Part shown: piece by piece, positions 34,698 to 44,371 of the stretch
How positions within the stretch are numbered: the first letter of the stretch is position 1
How the letters are laid out: the number at the start of each line of letters is the position of its first letter
Source of the DNA: Candidatus Pedobacter colombiensis
GTDB taxonomy: Bacteria; Bacteroidota; Bacteroidia; Sphingobacteriales; Sphingobacteriaceae
Assembly (NCBI GenBank): GCA_029202485.1
Contig: CP119313.1
Span: 1,364,001-1,428,000, forward strand
Length of the DNA: 64,000 nucleotides
Reading direction: 5' to 3'
The notes under the pieces: generated by a model
Told to the model about the DNA's origin: nothing
What the model saw: only the letters and a program-made list of their open reading frames with translations
Database searches by the model: none
Position numbers and translations under genes: made by a program

Positions 34698-35585
34698 TTA
34701 GAAGCTTTTGATAATGCTATTATGTAATGTTTTAGGGCTCCAGTATCCACTAGCTATGATTCTTCTAATGGTAAACAGCGGATCATTTTGATCACGTTTG
34801 TCTGCCAGAGCGAAAGCCATTCTGAAACCACGTTTTTTAAGTTCAGGAATACCTTCTGCATTCCACAATCCGAAAGGATAAGCAAATTCTGTCATTTTCT
34901 TACCTGTAATTTCTTCAAGTTTCTTTGTTGGTTTATCCAGTTGCTCTTCCCAGTCTTTACCCTGATATTTTTTAAAGTTTTTATGGTCGTAAGTATGACT
35001 GCCAATTACATTACCTTCATCAGAAAGCTGTTTGATCTGCTCTTTGGTCATATAATCAACAAACTTGCCTTTTTTGCCAATAGAAACCGTCATGATAAAA
35101 TACACGGCCTTAAAGCCGTACTTTTTAAGCGTTGGCGCAGCAACTGTAAACTGATCCATATCTGTATCATCAAATGTAAACATGATCGGTTTAGCAGGTA
35201 GGGGTGCACCTGTATTTAAATAGGCATATAGCTGATCAGGTAAAATAGAATGATAACCGCTATCGGCCAGCATTTTAACCTGATCTTTAAAGTTTTGAAT
35301 CTCTACGATATAATCTTTACCTACTTTCCCGTCTGTGGGTTTCCAATTGCGTATCTGATGGTAGCACAATATAGGTACTTGTTTACGGGCCAGAATAGTC
35401 TTTGCATCGGCAACTTTTATTTTCGAAACATCTACTGCAGGCCTTTGCTCAGTTTCTGTAGTCGTTGTCGCCTCTTTAGCTGCTGCTACTTTATCAGCCG
35501 CACCAATACTGGTTTGTGATTTAGACTGGCAACCGGCGGCAATAATTACTGCGGCGGCGATAAAGGGTAAAAAATGCTTATTCAT
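34698..35585 (-). CDS. NodB-domain polysaccharide deacetylase lipoprotein (copy 1)
   Basis: A 295-residue lipoprotein with signal MNKHFLPFIAAAVIIAAGC (lipobox IAAGC), then an Ala/Thr/Glu-rich linker (~25-60) and a carbohydrate esterase 4 domain: CYHQIRNW, TFDDTDMDQ, SHTYDHKNF and FAYPFGLW. The shared CYHQIR block and the TFDDTD form define a subgroup common to both tandem copies. Metal-binding Asp and two His are present, so it is probably active. A -7 promoter element lies just upstream; the pair forms a two-gene operon created by duplication. Confidence 0.87.
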   Translation of the reverse strand: MNKHFLPFIAAAVIIAAGCQSKSQTSIGAADKVAAAKEATTTTETEQRPAVDVSKIKVADAKTILARKQVPILCYHQIRNWKPTDGKVGKDYIVEIQNFKDQVKMLADSGYHSILPDQLYAYLNTGAPLPAKPIMFTFDDTDMDQFTVAAPTLKKYGFKAVYFIMTVSIGKKGKFVDYMTKEQIKQLSDEGNVIGSHTYDHKNFKKYQGKDWEEQLDKPTKKLEEITGKKMTEFAYPFGLWNAEGIPELKKRGFRMAFALADKRDQNDPLFTIRRIIASGYWSPKTLHNSIIKSF

Positions 35586-35602
35586 AGGTTCTTAATTTGA
35601 TA

Positions 35603-35610
35603 CAAAACTA
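35603..35610 (-). promoter_or_regulatory. -7 element of the deacetylase pair
   Basis: The minus strand reads TAGTTTTG, a perfect TAnnTTTG, 18 bases before the start of the first deacetylase gene. Confidence 0.5.
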
Positions 35611-35712
35611 AAAAATCAAACTTAATAAAAGATAGCTATCGCATTTATTACAAAGAAATTTCGCCCTTGCAATGGATTAATCAATATTTTTATCAGCTTA
35701 ATCTTATTCATA

Positions 35713-38226
35713 ATGAACAAACTTTACCTGACGTTGGCCGCCGTGCTGGCTATGCTCTCTATTGATTTGAGCGCAAAGGCACAGACCAAAACATTTACCA
35801 TTACCGAAACCGTGCAGCCTGCCCCAAAAGCCAATTATCAATTGGCTTCCAGATTCTCACCTAACAAGCTTAAAAAACTGATTTATTCAACAGCAGTAGA
35901 TCCGCATTGGCTTAAGCTAAGCAACCGTTTCTGGTATGAGTACGAAACACCTGCAGGTAAAGAATGGTATCTGGTTGATCCCATAAGTAAAAACAAGCAC
36001 AAAATATTCGACAATGCCGCCCTTGCTGCTGCGATAACAACGATTATCAGAGATCCTTTTGATGCGCAACACCTGCCGTTGGAAAATCTAAAATTTTCTG
36101 CAGATGAAAAACACATCACATTTGAAGTGAGAAGCTCTATAGATGAATTAAAGAAGGACCGTAAGGATAAGAAAGCGGCGGATTCTATGCAAAAAAAGAT
36201 CTTTTATTTTAACTATGAGACCAGTAAATCCAAGGTGACCGAAATCCCTAATTATACAAAACCAAAGGCTAAGCCAAGCTGGGGATCTGTAGCCCCTGAT
36301 TCTTCTGCAATTGTTTTTTCCAGAAACTTTAACCTGTACTGGATGGATAAAGAGAATTACAAAAAAGCAGTAAAGAATGAAGAAGACAGCACTATCGTGG
36401 AGCATGAGCTGACGAAAGATGGTGTTAAATTCTATCCTTATGGTGCGAATGGCGATGGAGAAAATAATGAGGAAAATGAAAAGAACAATAAAAAAAGGAG
36501 AGCCGCATATGTGATGTGGTCGCCGGATTCAAAGCATTTTGTCCTGAATAGAACTGATTCGCGCAAAGTGAAAGATCTTTGGGTAATTAATAATGTTGCT
36601 ACTGGCAGACCAACTCTTGAAACTTATAAATACCAGATGCCGGGTGAAAAAGAAGCGCCTATCAGCGAAATCCTGCTTTTCGATTTTGCTGCAAAAACCT
36701 ATAAAAAACTGAACACAGCGGCTTTTAAAGACCAAACAGTATCAGTGTGGGGAGCACCTTTATTGAATAAGGATCGCGATAATGAATTTAGACCGTCAAT
36801 TTGGCTTGGTAATAACAGCAAAGTTTATTTTCAGCGTAGCAGCAGAGATTTAAAACGCATAGATGTATGTATGATTGATATTCATACCGGCGTAGTTACT
36901 CCGCTAATAGACGAACGTTTTAATACTTATGTAGAAGTGAGCAGGCCGGGTTTGGTTAACGATGGTAAGGAGTTGATCCATTGGTCTGAACGGGATGGTT
37001 GGGCGCATTTTTACCTCTTTAATGGGAATGGTAAATTGAAAAATCAAATTACTAAGGGCGCTTTCCATTGTGAAGAGATTATAAATATAGATGAGAAAAA
37101 CAGGGTACTTTACTTCACTGCAAATGGTAGGGAAGCTAAAGAAGATCCTTATTATGTACACCTGTATCGCATTAATTTTGATGGATCTGGCCTGAAGTTA
37201 TTAAACCCCGGTGATTTTGATCATGCTATCAGCATGAATGATGAAGCCAAATTCTTTGTAGACAATTTCTCAAGAGTCAACACTGTCCCTAAATCGGTAC
37301 TTATGGACAACAATGGCAGGGTTGTGATGAATCTTGAAATTGCTGATTTGTCCTTACTGATGGCGTCTGGTTATAAATTTCCTGAACCCTTTAAAGTAAA
37401 AGCTGATGATGGGATTACGGATATTTACGGGGTGATGTATAAGCCTTTTGATTTTGATCCCAATAAGAAATATCCGGTGATTGAGTATGTATATCCAGGA
37501 CCACAAACGGAAGCTGTATATAAATCGTTCAGTAGAAGTATGGACAGGACCGAAAGGTTGGCCCAATTCGGTTATATTGTGGTTACAGTAGGAAACCGTG
37601 GTGGAAACCCTGCGCGATCAAAATGGTATCATACTTATGGCTATGGCAATCTAAGAGATTATGGCTTAGCAGATAAAAAAGCTGCGGTAGAGCAGCTTGC
37701 CGATAGGTATTCATTTATTGATGCCAGTAAGGTTGGGATTACAGGGCACTCTGGTGGTGGTTTTATGTCTACAGCTGCCATGCTTGTTTACCCTGATTTC
37801 TTTAAAGCTGCGGTATCTAATGCCGGAAATCACGACAATAGCATCTATAACCGCTGGTGGAGCGAAAAACATCATGGTGTAAAAGAAGTGGTATCGGCTA
37901 AAGGGGATACTACATTTACTTATAGCATTGATAAGAACCCTGATCTGGCTAAAAACTTAAAAGGGAATCTGTTGCTGATGACTGGTGATGTAGATAATAA
38001 TGTACATCCGGCAAATACCATCAGGGTTGCTAATGCGCTGATGAAGGCTGGTAAAAGATTTGAGCTGGTGATCGTTCCGGGGCAGCGTCACGGTTTTGGT
38101 GACCTCACAGAATATACTTTCTGGAAGCTGGCCGATCACTTTAACAAATACCTTATCGGCGATTTTTCACAATCCAATCAGGTTAATATACTGGAAATGG
38201 ATAGGGAAGTGGAACAGAAGAAATAA
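35713..38226 (+). CDS. S9 family dipeptidyl peptidase (DPP-IV-like)
   Basis: An 837-residue exported serine peptidase. The signal peptide is MNKLYLTLAAVLAMLSIDLSAKAQ. Residues ~60-560 form the DPP-IV N-terminal beta-propeller, and the C-terminal alpha/beta hydrolase domain carries Ser680 (GHSGGG), Asp761 (DVDNNVH) and His793 (GQRHGF). The nucleophile elbow reads GHSGGG rather than the usual GWSYGG of DPP-IV, so specificity for Xaa-Pro is not assured. It is probably periplasmic, degrading oligopeptides. It ends at a 17-bp bidirectional terminator shared with the convergent C1 peptidase. Confidence 0.92.
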   Translation: MNKLYLTLAAVLAMLSIDLSAKAQTKTFTITETVQPAPKANYQLASRFSPNKLKKLIYSTAVDPHWLKLSNRFWYEYETPAGKEWYLVDPISKNKHKIFDNAALAAAITTIIRDPFDAQHLPLENLKFSADEKHITFEVRSSIDELKKDRKDKKAADSMQKKIFYFNYETSKSKVTEIPNYTKPKAKPSWGSVAPDSSAIVFSRNFNLYWMDKENYKKAVKNEEDSTIVEHELTKDGVKFYPYGANGDGENNEENEKNNKKRRAAYVMWSPDSKHFVLNRTDSRKVKDLWVINNVATGRPTLETYKYQMPGEKEAPISEILLFDFAAKTYKKLNTAAFKDQTVSVWGAPLLNKDRDNEFRPSIWLGNNSKVYFQRSSRDLKRIDVCMIDIHTGVVTPLIDERFNTYVEVSRPGLVNDGKELIHWSERDGWAHFYLFNGNGKLKNQITKGAFHCEEIINIDEKNRVLYFTANGREAKEDPYYVHLYRINFDGSGLKLLNPGDFDHAISMNDEAKFFVDNFSRVNTVPKSVLMDNNGRVVMNLEIADLSLLMASGYKFPEPFKVKADDGITDIYGVMYKPFDFDPNKKYPVIEYVYPGPQTEAVYKSFSRSMDRTERLAQFGYIVVTVGNRGGNPARSKWYHTYGYGNLRDYGLADKKAAVEQLADRYSFIDASKVGITGHSGGGFMSTAAMLVYPDFFKAAVSNAGNHDNSIYNRWWSEKHHGVKEVVSAKGDTTFTYSIDKNPDLAKNLKGNLLLMTGDVDNNVHPANTIRVANALMKAGKRFELVIVPGQRHGFGDLTEYTFWKLADHFNKYLIGDFSQSNQVNILEMDREVEQKK

Positions 38227-38263
38227 AAGAAAGGGGGATGATTTTATCATCCCCCTTTCTTTT
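38225..38263. terminator. Bidirectional terminator, 17-bp perfect stem
   Basis: Arms 38225-38241 and 38247-38263 (GGGGGATGA core) are perfectly complementary with a 5-base loop; A and T runs at the stem base suit both converging peptidase genes. Confidence 0.92.
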
Positions 38264-38273
38264 ATAAAACTTG

Positions 38274-39380
38274 TTATTGCAGGCCTAATTTGTTTTTTAG
38301 TTCTTTTGAGAGTGCCGCTTTTGGTACAACTAAACTCACTGTATTAATTGCGAAGTAGGGCTCTGATACTTCTATGTAACCTTTAAAAGGTCCAACTGCT
38401 CCCCATGAATTTTTTACCTTAAAGAATAGCTTTCCATTTGCTGATTGCTCAAGACCGATAAGGTGCATCAGGTGATCATCCTCAGTGGTTAAATTCTCAT
38501 ATAATTGCTGACGTAGCTCTGGTGTATAGGCAAGCTCTTTTGCTTCAGGGTTTATCTCTTTTTGTTTTGCATCAGTTGTGTCTGCAAATAACATGGCATA
38601 ACCTTTTTGCTGCTGGAAATTTCGGTTGCTTACATCGGCATCCCACATAATGGTATATCCATTTTTTACAGCTGTGATGGTTAAAGACAGCATTTCTGAT
38701 AGGGGCAGGTTATAAAACGAGCCGTTGGAAAAATTGTCAGGTGCCTCTAAAACAAACTGACTGTAATAAGGATGGTGGGTAAAAGAAGTGATGTTTACAT
38801 AATCATTTGCATCAAACTTTAATACATCATGAGCAAAGGTTTTAGCTGTGTAGCTTTTGCCTTTATATTCAAAGTTAGCCGGAGGAACTCCAATTTTTTG
38901 ATCAAGAATCTGTACATAGCCTTTTAGCCAGTCATTATCAAGCGGACGTTTTTTGAGTACGTCATCAAGATATGTTTTTAAAGCAGTTTCCAGTCCGGTA
39001 TGATTAGGGATTTCGCCACTAACACCCTGAAAAACTTCCTGCGGCATTGCGCCATAAAGTGAGATTGACCTGATCAGATCATGGCCAAGACCACCTTCTC
39101 CAAATTGTGCTTTACCCTGACGTAAGATATAGTTTTTGGCTTTTTCTATATACACATTGCGTGCGGTAAACATTTCTGATAAGTTAAGTTCTCCTAAACC
39201 TTTACGCAATCCTTCTGATTCGATAAGGGAAGTTGTTGAGTAGTTCCAACAGGTACCTGACTGACCCTGGTTTTTAACTGAAGTAGCAGGGTTTTCTTTT
39301 ACAGGTTTTAGCACATTATTCTGTGCTTGTACGGATAAAGCAAAGCCAAATGCAATTGCAAATAATATGTTTTTCTTCAT
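38274..39380 (-). CDS. C1 (papain-like) peptidase, bleomycin-hydrolase/PepC type, exported
   Basis: A 368-residue cysteine peptidase with signal peptide MKKNILFAIAFGFALSVQAQ, so periplasmic or secreted, unlike cytosolic PepC. Catalytic residues are visible: oxyanion Gln38 and nucleophile Cys44 (NQGQSGTCWNYS), His303 (DDHLMHLIG) and Asn324 (VKNSWG). It is shorter than classical PepC/bleomycin hydrolases (~440-450 residues) but shares the C1B pattern. It is convergent with the S9 peptidase gene; the two may both serve peptide scavenging (inference). A -7 element lies 20 bases upstream. Confidence 0.9.
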   Translation of the reverse strand: MKKNILFAIAFGFALSVQAQNNVLKPVKENPATSVKNQGQSGTCWNYSTTSLIESEGLRKGLGELNLSEMFTARNVYIEKAKNYILRQGKAQFGEGGLGHDLIRSISLYGAMPQEVFQGVSGEIPNHTGLETALKTYLDDVLKKRPLDNDWLKGYVQILDQKIGVPPANFEYKGKSYTAKTFAHDVLKFDANDYVNITSFTHHPYYSQFVLEAPDNFSNGSFYNLPLSEMLSLTITAVKNGYTIMWDADVSNRNFQQQKGYAMLFADTTDAKQKEINPEAKELAYTPELRQQLYENLTTEDDHLMHLIGLEQSANGKLFFKVKNSWGAVGPFKGYIEVSEPYFAINTVSLVVPKAALSKELKNKLGLQ

Positions 39381-39400
39381 TTTTTAATAAGCTGGTTTTT

Positions 39401-39408
39401 CAAAAATA
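39401..39408 (-). promoter_or_regulatory. -7 element for the C1 peptidase gene
   Basis: The minus strand reads TATTTTTG, a perfect TAnnTTTG, 20 bases before the start codon and just downstream of the beta-barrel gene's terminator. Confidence 0.55.
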
Positions 39409-39444
39409 GGAAACCATCATGATTTTTTATGAAAACAGCCAAAA

Positions 39445-39474
39445 AAAAAGCCCTTGCGATTGCAAGGGCTTTTT
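39445..39474 (-). terminator. Terminator of the beta-barrel gene
   Basis: Arms 39445-39457 and 39462-39474 pair perfectly (13 bp, GCCCTTGC core) around a 4-base loop, with a U-run following on the minus strand. Confidence 0.9.
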
Positions 39475-39496
39475 ACCTAACCAAATGTAAAATGTA

Positions 39497-40105
39497 TTAA
39501 AAGTGGAACTGGATACCTAAATTAGGTTTGAAGAAGTTAGCTCCAAGGCTGAATGAATCAGAACCAGCACCTTTTATTTTATCGCCATTAGCATCCTCAA
39601 AACGAGAGTTATTGTAGCTTAAACCGTTAACTCCAAACTCGATACCGATTCTTTTAGTTGGGAAGAACGCAAAGCCCGGAGATAAAGCAACACCGATCTT
39701 TGTAGAAGAACCTACTTTGCTACCTACGTTACCGTCAGCGTTAACAGATTTAGCCGTTCCAAATTCCATTGGTACAGATAACTGACCGAAGAATTTGAAT
39801 GACTCAGATAAGTTAGCATAGTAACGACCAAAAGGACTAACTACAAATGCCTGGTTTTCAAATCTGTTAATTGTTTTGTCATAGCTATAACCAACACCAG
39901 TACCTACTGCAATGTTGTCACTTACAAAATAACCTACGCTAGGTACGATTCTGAAGCTTGTATTTGATTTTGCACCATCTGCATCAGATTTATTTGTGTC
40001 GAATGCAACGTTACCACCAACAATAAATTTTCCTTTTTGAGTTTGAGCCTGAGTGCTAAATGCGAATGCAGAAACTGCAATTAATGATAATAATAATTTT
40101 TTCAT
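39497..40105 (-). CDS. Outer-membrane beta-barrel protein
   Basis: A 202-residue protein with signal peptide MKKLLLSLIAVSAFAFSTQAQ and an OmpA/OprF-like eight-stranded barrel pattern of alternating strands (FIVGGNVAFD, FRIVPSVGYFV, IAVGTGVGYSYD) ending in the terminal aromatic FHF, the usual outer-membrane insertion signal. No peptidoglycan-binding OmpA domain is present. Function unknown; such small porin-like proteins are often abundant in Bacteroidota. The -7 variant TACTTTG upstream with a TTG at 17 bases is a plausible promoter. Confidence 0.88.
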   Translation of the reverse strand: MKKLLLSLIAVSAFAFSTQAQTQKGKFIVGGNVAFDTNKSDADGAKSNTSFRIVPSVGYFVSDNIAVGTGVGYSYDKTINRFENQAFVVSPFGRYYANLSESFKFFGQLSVPMEFGTAKSVNADGNVGSKVGSSTKIGVALSPGFAFFPTKRIGIEFGVNGLSYNNSRFEDANGDKIKGAGSDSFSLGANFFKPNLGIQFHF

Positions 40106-40479
40106 TTTGTTATTTTTTAATTTATAATCTGGTCATTTAATTTTTTTATATCCTGACCATTTACGGTATATAGTCAAGTCGTGTGCCAAAGTAAATGTAG
40201 TCTCATGTGACAATAAATGGCATTTTTTGTAACTGGTTAATTTGTAGAAGGATAAGTTTTGTAGATCTGGTGTTTATTATTTTGGAATGACAATCCAACT
40301 TAAGTTATGACAAAACTGCTTGTCTAAAATAAGTCATTCTGACTTTTATTGTAATATTGTCAGTTATTTGTTGTCCGTTTTAAGCTACATATAGGAATGA
40401 TTTTCGGTACTATATTACTTTTCTTTTAAAAAAACATTAAATTCATAAATCATTGTGCTCCTTAATGTGTTATAGGTTT
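40106..40479. other. Divergent intergenic region, 374 bases
   Basis: AT-rich region between the outer-membrane protein gene and the GH130 gene. It holds the candidate barrel-gene promoter. A 7-base inverted pair GAATGAC/GTCATTC (near 40285 and 40333) may be chance. No RNA gene or further ORF is supported. Confidence 0.4.
40187..40213 (-). promoter_or_regulatory. Possible promoter of the beta-barrel gene
   Basis: On the minus strand TTG (40213-40211) is followed after 17 bases by TACTTTG (40193-40187), one base shorter than TAnnTTTG. The leader would be ~75 bases. Confidence 0.35.
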
Positions 40480-41997
40480 ATGAGATTGTTAATAGAAAGA
40501 AAACCGATAAAAGTATATCCAGATCCTAAACGGGTTATAGCACGATTCTTTTTTAATGGAGAGGAGCGGGCAATGGAGGTTGTTAAGCAGGTGATGGGAC
40601 TTTCATCGAAAGAAGTGTTTAGCCTGATTTCTCCTTTATTACAGGAATATTCTAAACGGCATCGTAACATCACCAAAATACTTACGCGCCATTGCAAAAA
40701 GATAAAAGGATCTATAGAAAAGGCTGGTTATGAGTTTGACTCGCTTGATAAATACGAAAAACTATTGTTAGGTTCTTATTTCACGCATGAATATTCTATA
40801 GAGTCGGCCGCTTTTTTTAACCCTTCAGTGGTTGAGGACCCGGATCAATCTGATCTTGTAGAGGGTGAAAAGCGTTTGATCATCAGTTTCAGAGCAGTAG
40901 GTGAAGGCCATATCTCATCAGTGGTGTTTAGACGGGCACTGATAGACCGCGATCACAATATTACTGTTATGCCGGCAGGCAATTATATTGATGAAGCAGA
41001 AATCATTAAAAATGCCATTTACAACAAGAAATTATTTCTTAAAAAGGCTGCAGATTCTATGATCGATATAGAGATTCTAGATGAGATGGGTAATAAGCTG
41101 AATGATAAGTTTGACTATGCAACATTAAGGAAAGTGATTATAGATGGCAAGAGCATGCAGGAAGATAATCTGAAAAAACTGGAGTATGATAAGATCCTTT
41201 GGTTATCTGATACTTATCATGAGATCAGTTTTTCCAGAGATACTGATCTTTCTGACAGGGTTATCTTTCCAATTTCAGAGTTTGAACGCAAGGGTATTGA
41301 AGATGCAAGATTTGTACGTTTCGTAAAGGATGATGGTACTGTGATCTTTTATGCCACTTATACTGCCTTTGATGGCGCTATGATTATGCCCAAATTGCTA
41401 CAGACTACTGATTTTTATGATTTTAAAATCAGTCCGTTGCATGGTGTAGGCGCTCAAAATAAAAACCTTGCCCTGTTTCCACGTAAAATTAATGGTCAAT
41501 ATGCGATGATGTCGCGGATAGATGGATGGAATAATTATTTGATGTATTCCGATAAATTGACCGTGTGGGATAATCCAATGAAGCTCCAATCACCCGCGTT
41601 TCCCTGGGAGTTCATACAGATCGGTAATTGTGGTTCACCTATAGAAACGGAAGCAGGCTGGCTATTGATTACGCATGGGGTAGGGCCAATGCGACGCTAT
41701 GTTCTTGGTGCCAGTTTATTCGATTTAAATGATCCTTCTGTTGAAATAGGTCGTTTAAATGAACCGCTGGTGATTCCAAATACTGATGAACGTGAGGGGT
41801 ACGTGCCTAACGTACTTTATTCCTGCGGGTCAATTATTCACGATGGCGAACTGATTATTCCTTATGGTCTTTCAGATTATTGTTCTTCTTTTGCAACTGT
41901 TAAGCTTGACCTCTTATTAGATAAATTAAGGAATTCAAGTAGTGCAGTTGATCGCGAGGTTGCTGTTGAAGTTGAAGAACAAGTTTCTGCAAATTAA
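40480..41997 (+). CDS. GH130 family beta-mannoside phosphorylase-like protein
   Basis: A 505-residue glycoside hydrolase family 130 protein; characterised members phosphorolyse or hydrolyse beta-mannosides. The start at 40480 (MRLLIERKPIKVYPDPKRVI) is chosen because relatives begin this way; a TTG 27 bases upstream only adds an unconserved extension. N-terminal ~200 residues are the helical extension of the long GH130 subgroup. The five-bladed propeller core has KGIEDARFVRF (acid motif), the HGVG region, SRIDGWNNYLMYSD, IQIGNCGSPIETEAGWLLITHGVG and YVLGASLFDLNDP. It is convergent with a GT4 gene with shared stop codons, which suggests a linked mannoside pathway. Confidence 0.88.
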   Translation: MRLLIERKPIKVYPDPKRVIARFFFNGEERAMEVVKQVMGLSSKEVFSLISPLLQEYSKRHRNITKILTRHCKKIKGSIEKAGYEFDSLDKYEKLLLGSYFTHEYSIESAAFFNPSVVEDPDQSDLVEGEKRLIISFRAVGEGHISSVVFRRALIDRDHNITVMPAGNYIDEAEIIKNAIYNKKLFLKKAADSMIDIEILDEMGNKLNDKFDYATLRKVIIDGKSMQEDNLKKLEYDKILWLSDTYHEISFSRDTDLSDRVIFPISEFERKGIEDARFVRFVKDDGTVIFYATYTAFDGAMIMPKLLQTTDFYDFKISPLHGVGAQNKNLALFPRKINGQYAMMSRIDGWNNYLMYSDKLTVWDNPMKLQSPAFPWEFIQIGNCGSPIETEAGWLLITHGVGPMRRYVLGASLFDLNDPSVEIGRLNEPLVIPNTDEREGYVPNVLYSCGSIIHDGELIIPYGLSDYCSSFATVKLDLLLDKLRNSSSAVDREVAVEVEEQVSAN

Positions 41998-44273
41998 TTT
42001 AGCACTTGCTTTTGTACAGAAACCAGGTCGCTGATTTGAATATATTCGAATTCAAGCGCTTTCAATACCATCAAATGGGAGATCCAGTAAGCTAGAGTGC
42101 TCTCTGCACCTTGGTTACGGTTAACACCATGTGGCTGTAAGCCGTCACCACACCCTTTGGTTTCATGATCAAATAAAGGAAGATGCAAACTGTTTTCTCC
42201 TAAAAACCATTGATAGCACAAGTACATCTGTTTAATGTAAGTGATTTCATGGGTAATTTCATAAGCTTTAAAGTACATCAAGACCATTGCCATGGTTTCA
42301 ATAGCCTGTTGGTCATATACTGCCATCTCAGGACCATCTCTGTAAAGCCAACCATCGTTGCCAACCGGATTCAAATAACCATGAGATAAGGTTTTTTGAC
42401 TTAAGAATTTCATGCTTTCCAGTGCAATGCTAAGTGATTCAGCATCCTTGCTGGTTTGATAATAACAAAGTAAAGCCAGTGGTAAAATGGCATTGTCATA
42501 TGTCATTTTTTCCTCAAACCAATGCCAGTCCCCGTAATTATTTATGCGGTAGGCTTCTTTTAGTGGTTCTGCGAGCCGTTCAAATTCATGTCTGATCCGT
42601 TCATCGCCCGGATGCGCTTTCAGGTAATCAGATAAGCCAATCATGGTATTGCCTATGCCTCTTAGATGCTCCAGGCTTTTAAAATGAGGTACAGATTTAT
42701 TAAATAACTCTCTTGCAAATTCACGATATGAGTTATTTGGTGCATTATTAATCAGGTAGCCGAGCGACCAAATGGTGCGTCCAAAGGAATCTTCAGAACC
42801 GACTTCGTCCAGGTATTCTCTGGTAAAGCTTAAGAAGTTTCTGAAACTGCCATCATCACACTGCATATATTGAATATAACTTAAATAAACCGGGAGCAGT
42901 TCCAGAGCAACTTTACTTTTATTTTGTTGATAAGCCAGGATAGCCATGATCAAGGCCCGGGCGTTATCGTCAAGGCAATAGCCCTCTTTTAGGTTCGGAA
43001 TGCCATATTTTGCATGTTGTACAATACCGGTGTCATCTGTTAACCTTCGCACGTGTGCCAGATTAAATGAAGGCATGGTATCCGGATCTATGATCTGTCT
43101 ATCGGTATCTTCTTTTTCGGAAAGAGATTTAATGATGGCTTCGTTCAACGCATCCACAAATATTTTTCCGATAACTGGCCAGCGTAAATTAAGTCCATAC
43201 TCGTAGGCGTTTGCTTTAAGCTTGTTTAGCATAGCCTTATCTTCAAACAATTCATTTACAATAGTGGCAAGGGTATCTACATCTTTAAAATCAAATAACC
43301 GACCTCTGTTTTCGGCCAATAGCTCCTGTGCATGCCAGTATGGGGTTGAAATTACAGCTGCGCCAGCACCAATAGCATAAGATAATGTCCCGCTGGTAAT
43401 CTGGGCTTCGTTTAAATAAGGAGTGATATACATATCACAGGCCGTTAAATAGTCAAACAACTGCTTTTCCGATACAAATTTATTGATAAAAGTAAGGTTG
43501 TCTTCCACGTTGAGCTTTTTGGCTAATTTTTTTAAGCTATCACGATATTCTTCTCCAGAACTACGAATCACCCCTGGGTGTGTAGTACCCAGAATCACAT
43601 ACATTACATCGGGGTTTTGGGCAACTATTTGTGGTAATGCTTCTATAACGGTCTCTAATCCCTTATTTCTGCTGATCAGTCCAAAAGTAAACAGTACTTT
43701 TTTATTTTTAAAAGGAAAGGCATTTTTAACCGGGTTATCTGTTTCAGCTTCCAGATCAGGAACACCATGTTCAATCAATTGAATCTTGCTAAATGAAATT
43801 CCATATATGCTGGTTAAAAAACCAACTGCCCTATGGCTCATTACCACCACCCTCGACGAATGTTTTGCTATTTCCCTGATAATGGTTAGCTGCATATAGC
43901 TTGGGTCTTTTAATACCGTATGTAAAATAGTGACCAAAGGTTTTTGTAACCTTGCAATTAATGGAAGGATATAAACCCCATCTCTACCTCCATAAATGCC
44001 AAATTCATGCTCCATAATGCAGGCATCTACTAAACTGGTATTGATGTAATCAGCTGCACGGATATAGTCCTTCTGGTTTTCCTGACGGATTTTATACTTA
44101 ACTTCTGCGGGGTATTCGTAGGTGTCTAAATGCTCTGAATCATTCATTGCGACTACATAACTATCGTCCGAAACAGTAGTTTTATCGAAGCCAATTGCCC
44201 GAAGTAGGTTATGATTAAACGTAGCAATACCACATTCACGTGGTGGATAGGTGGATATATAAGCAATTTTCAT
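41994..44273 (-). CDS. GT4 glycosyltransferase with C-terminal (alpha/alpha) toroid domain
   Basis: A 759-residue protein from the ATG at 44273 (MKIAYISTYPPRECGIATF), the family-conserved N-terminus; a longer in-frame extension upstream is unconserved. Residues ~1-410 form a GT-B fold GT4 transferase with EHEFGIYGG, VLFTFGLISRNKGLE, VMYVILGTTHPG and the TSGTLSYAIGAGAAVISTPYWHAQE nucleotide-sugar region. Residues ~430-750 form a helical toroid resembling six-hairpin glycosidases (YCLDDNARALI, DEVGSEDSFGRTIWSLGY, HWFEEKMTYDNAILPLAL). Such fusions in Bacteroidota are found beside GH130 genes. It probably transfers mannose or similar sugars; the acceptor is unknown. No membrane segment is seen. 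Confidence 0.87.
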   Translation of the reverse strand: MKIAYISTYPPRECGIATFNHNLLRAIGFDKTTVSDDSYVVAMNDSEHLDTYEYPAEVKYKIRQENQKDYIRAADYINTSLVDACIMEHEFGIYGGRDGVYILPLIARLQKPLVTILHTVLKDPSYMQLTIIREIAKHSSRVVVMSHRAVGFLTSIYGISFSKIQLIEHGVPDLEAETDNPVKNAFPFKNKKVLFTFGLISRNKGLETVIEALPQIVAQNPDVMYVILGTTHPGVIRSSGEEYRDSLKKLAKKLNVEDNLTFINKFVSEKQLFDYLTACDMYITPYLNEAQITSGTLSYAIGAGAAVISTPYWHAQELLAENRGRLFDFKDVDTLATIVNELFEDKAMLNKLKANAYEYGLNLRWPVIGKIFVDALNEAIIKSLSEKEDTDRQIIDPDTMPSFNLAHVRRLTDDTGIVQHAKYGIPNLKEGYCLDDNARALIMAILAYQQNKSKVALELLPVYLSYIQYMQCDDGSFRNFLSFTREYLDEVGSEDSFGRTIWSLGYLINNAPNNSYREFARELFNKSVPHFKSLEHLRGIGNTMIGLSDYLKAHPGDERIRHEFERLAEPLKEAYRINNYGDWHWFEEKMTYDNAILPLALLCYYQTSKDAESLSIALESMKFLSQKTLSHGYLNPVGNDGWLYRDGPEMAVYDQQAIETMAMVLMYFKAYEITHEITYIKQMYLCYQWFLGENSLHLPLFDHETKGCGDGLQPHGVNRNQGAESTLAYWISHLMVLKALEFEYIQISDLVSVQKQVLN

Positions 44274-44371
44274 ATAGATAGAAGAGTCTTTGTACGGTAT
44301 TAACAGTTCTTCAATTGAATTGTTCTGAATAGTTGCCTTAATTATGTAATCTTGTAAAAAGACTAGCAAAA

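Noticed and set aside
44274..44369. 32-codon extension of the GT4 glycosyltransferase
   Set aside because: The conserved beta-strand MKIAYISTYPPRE starts at 44273; upstream residues look non-coding.
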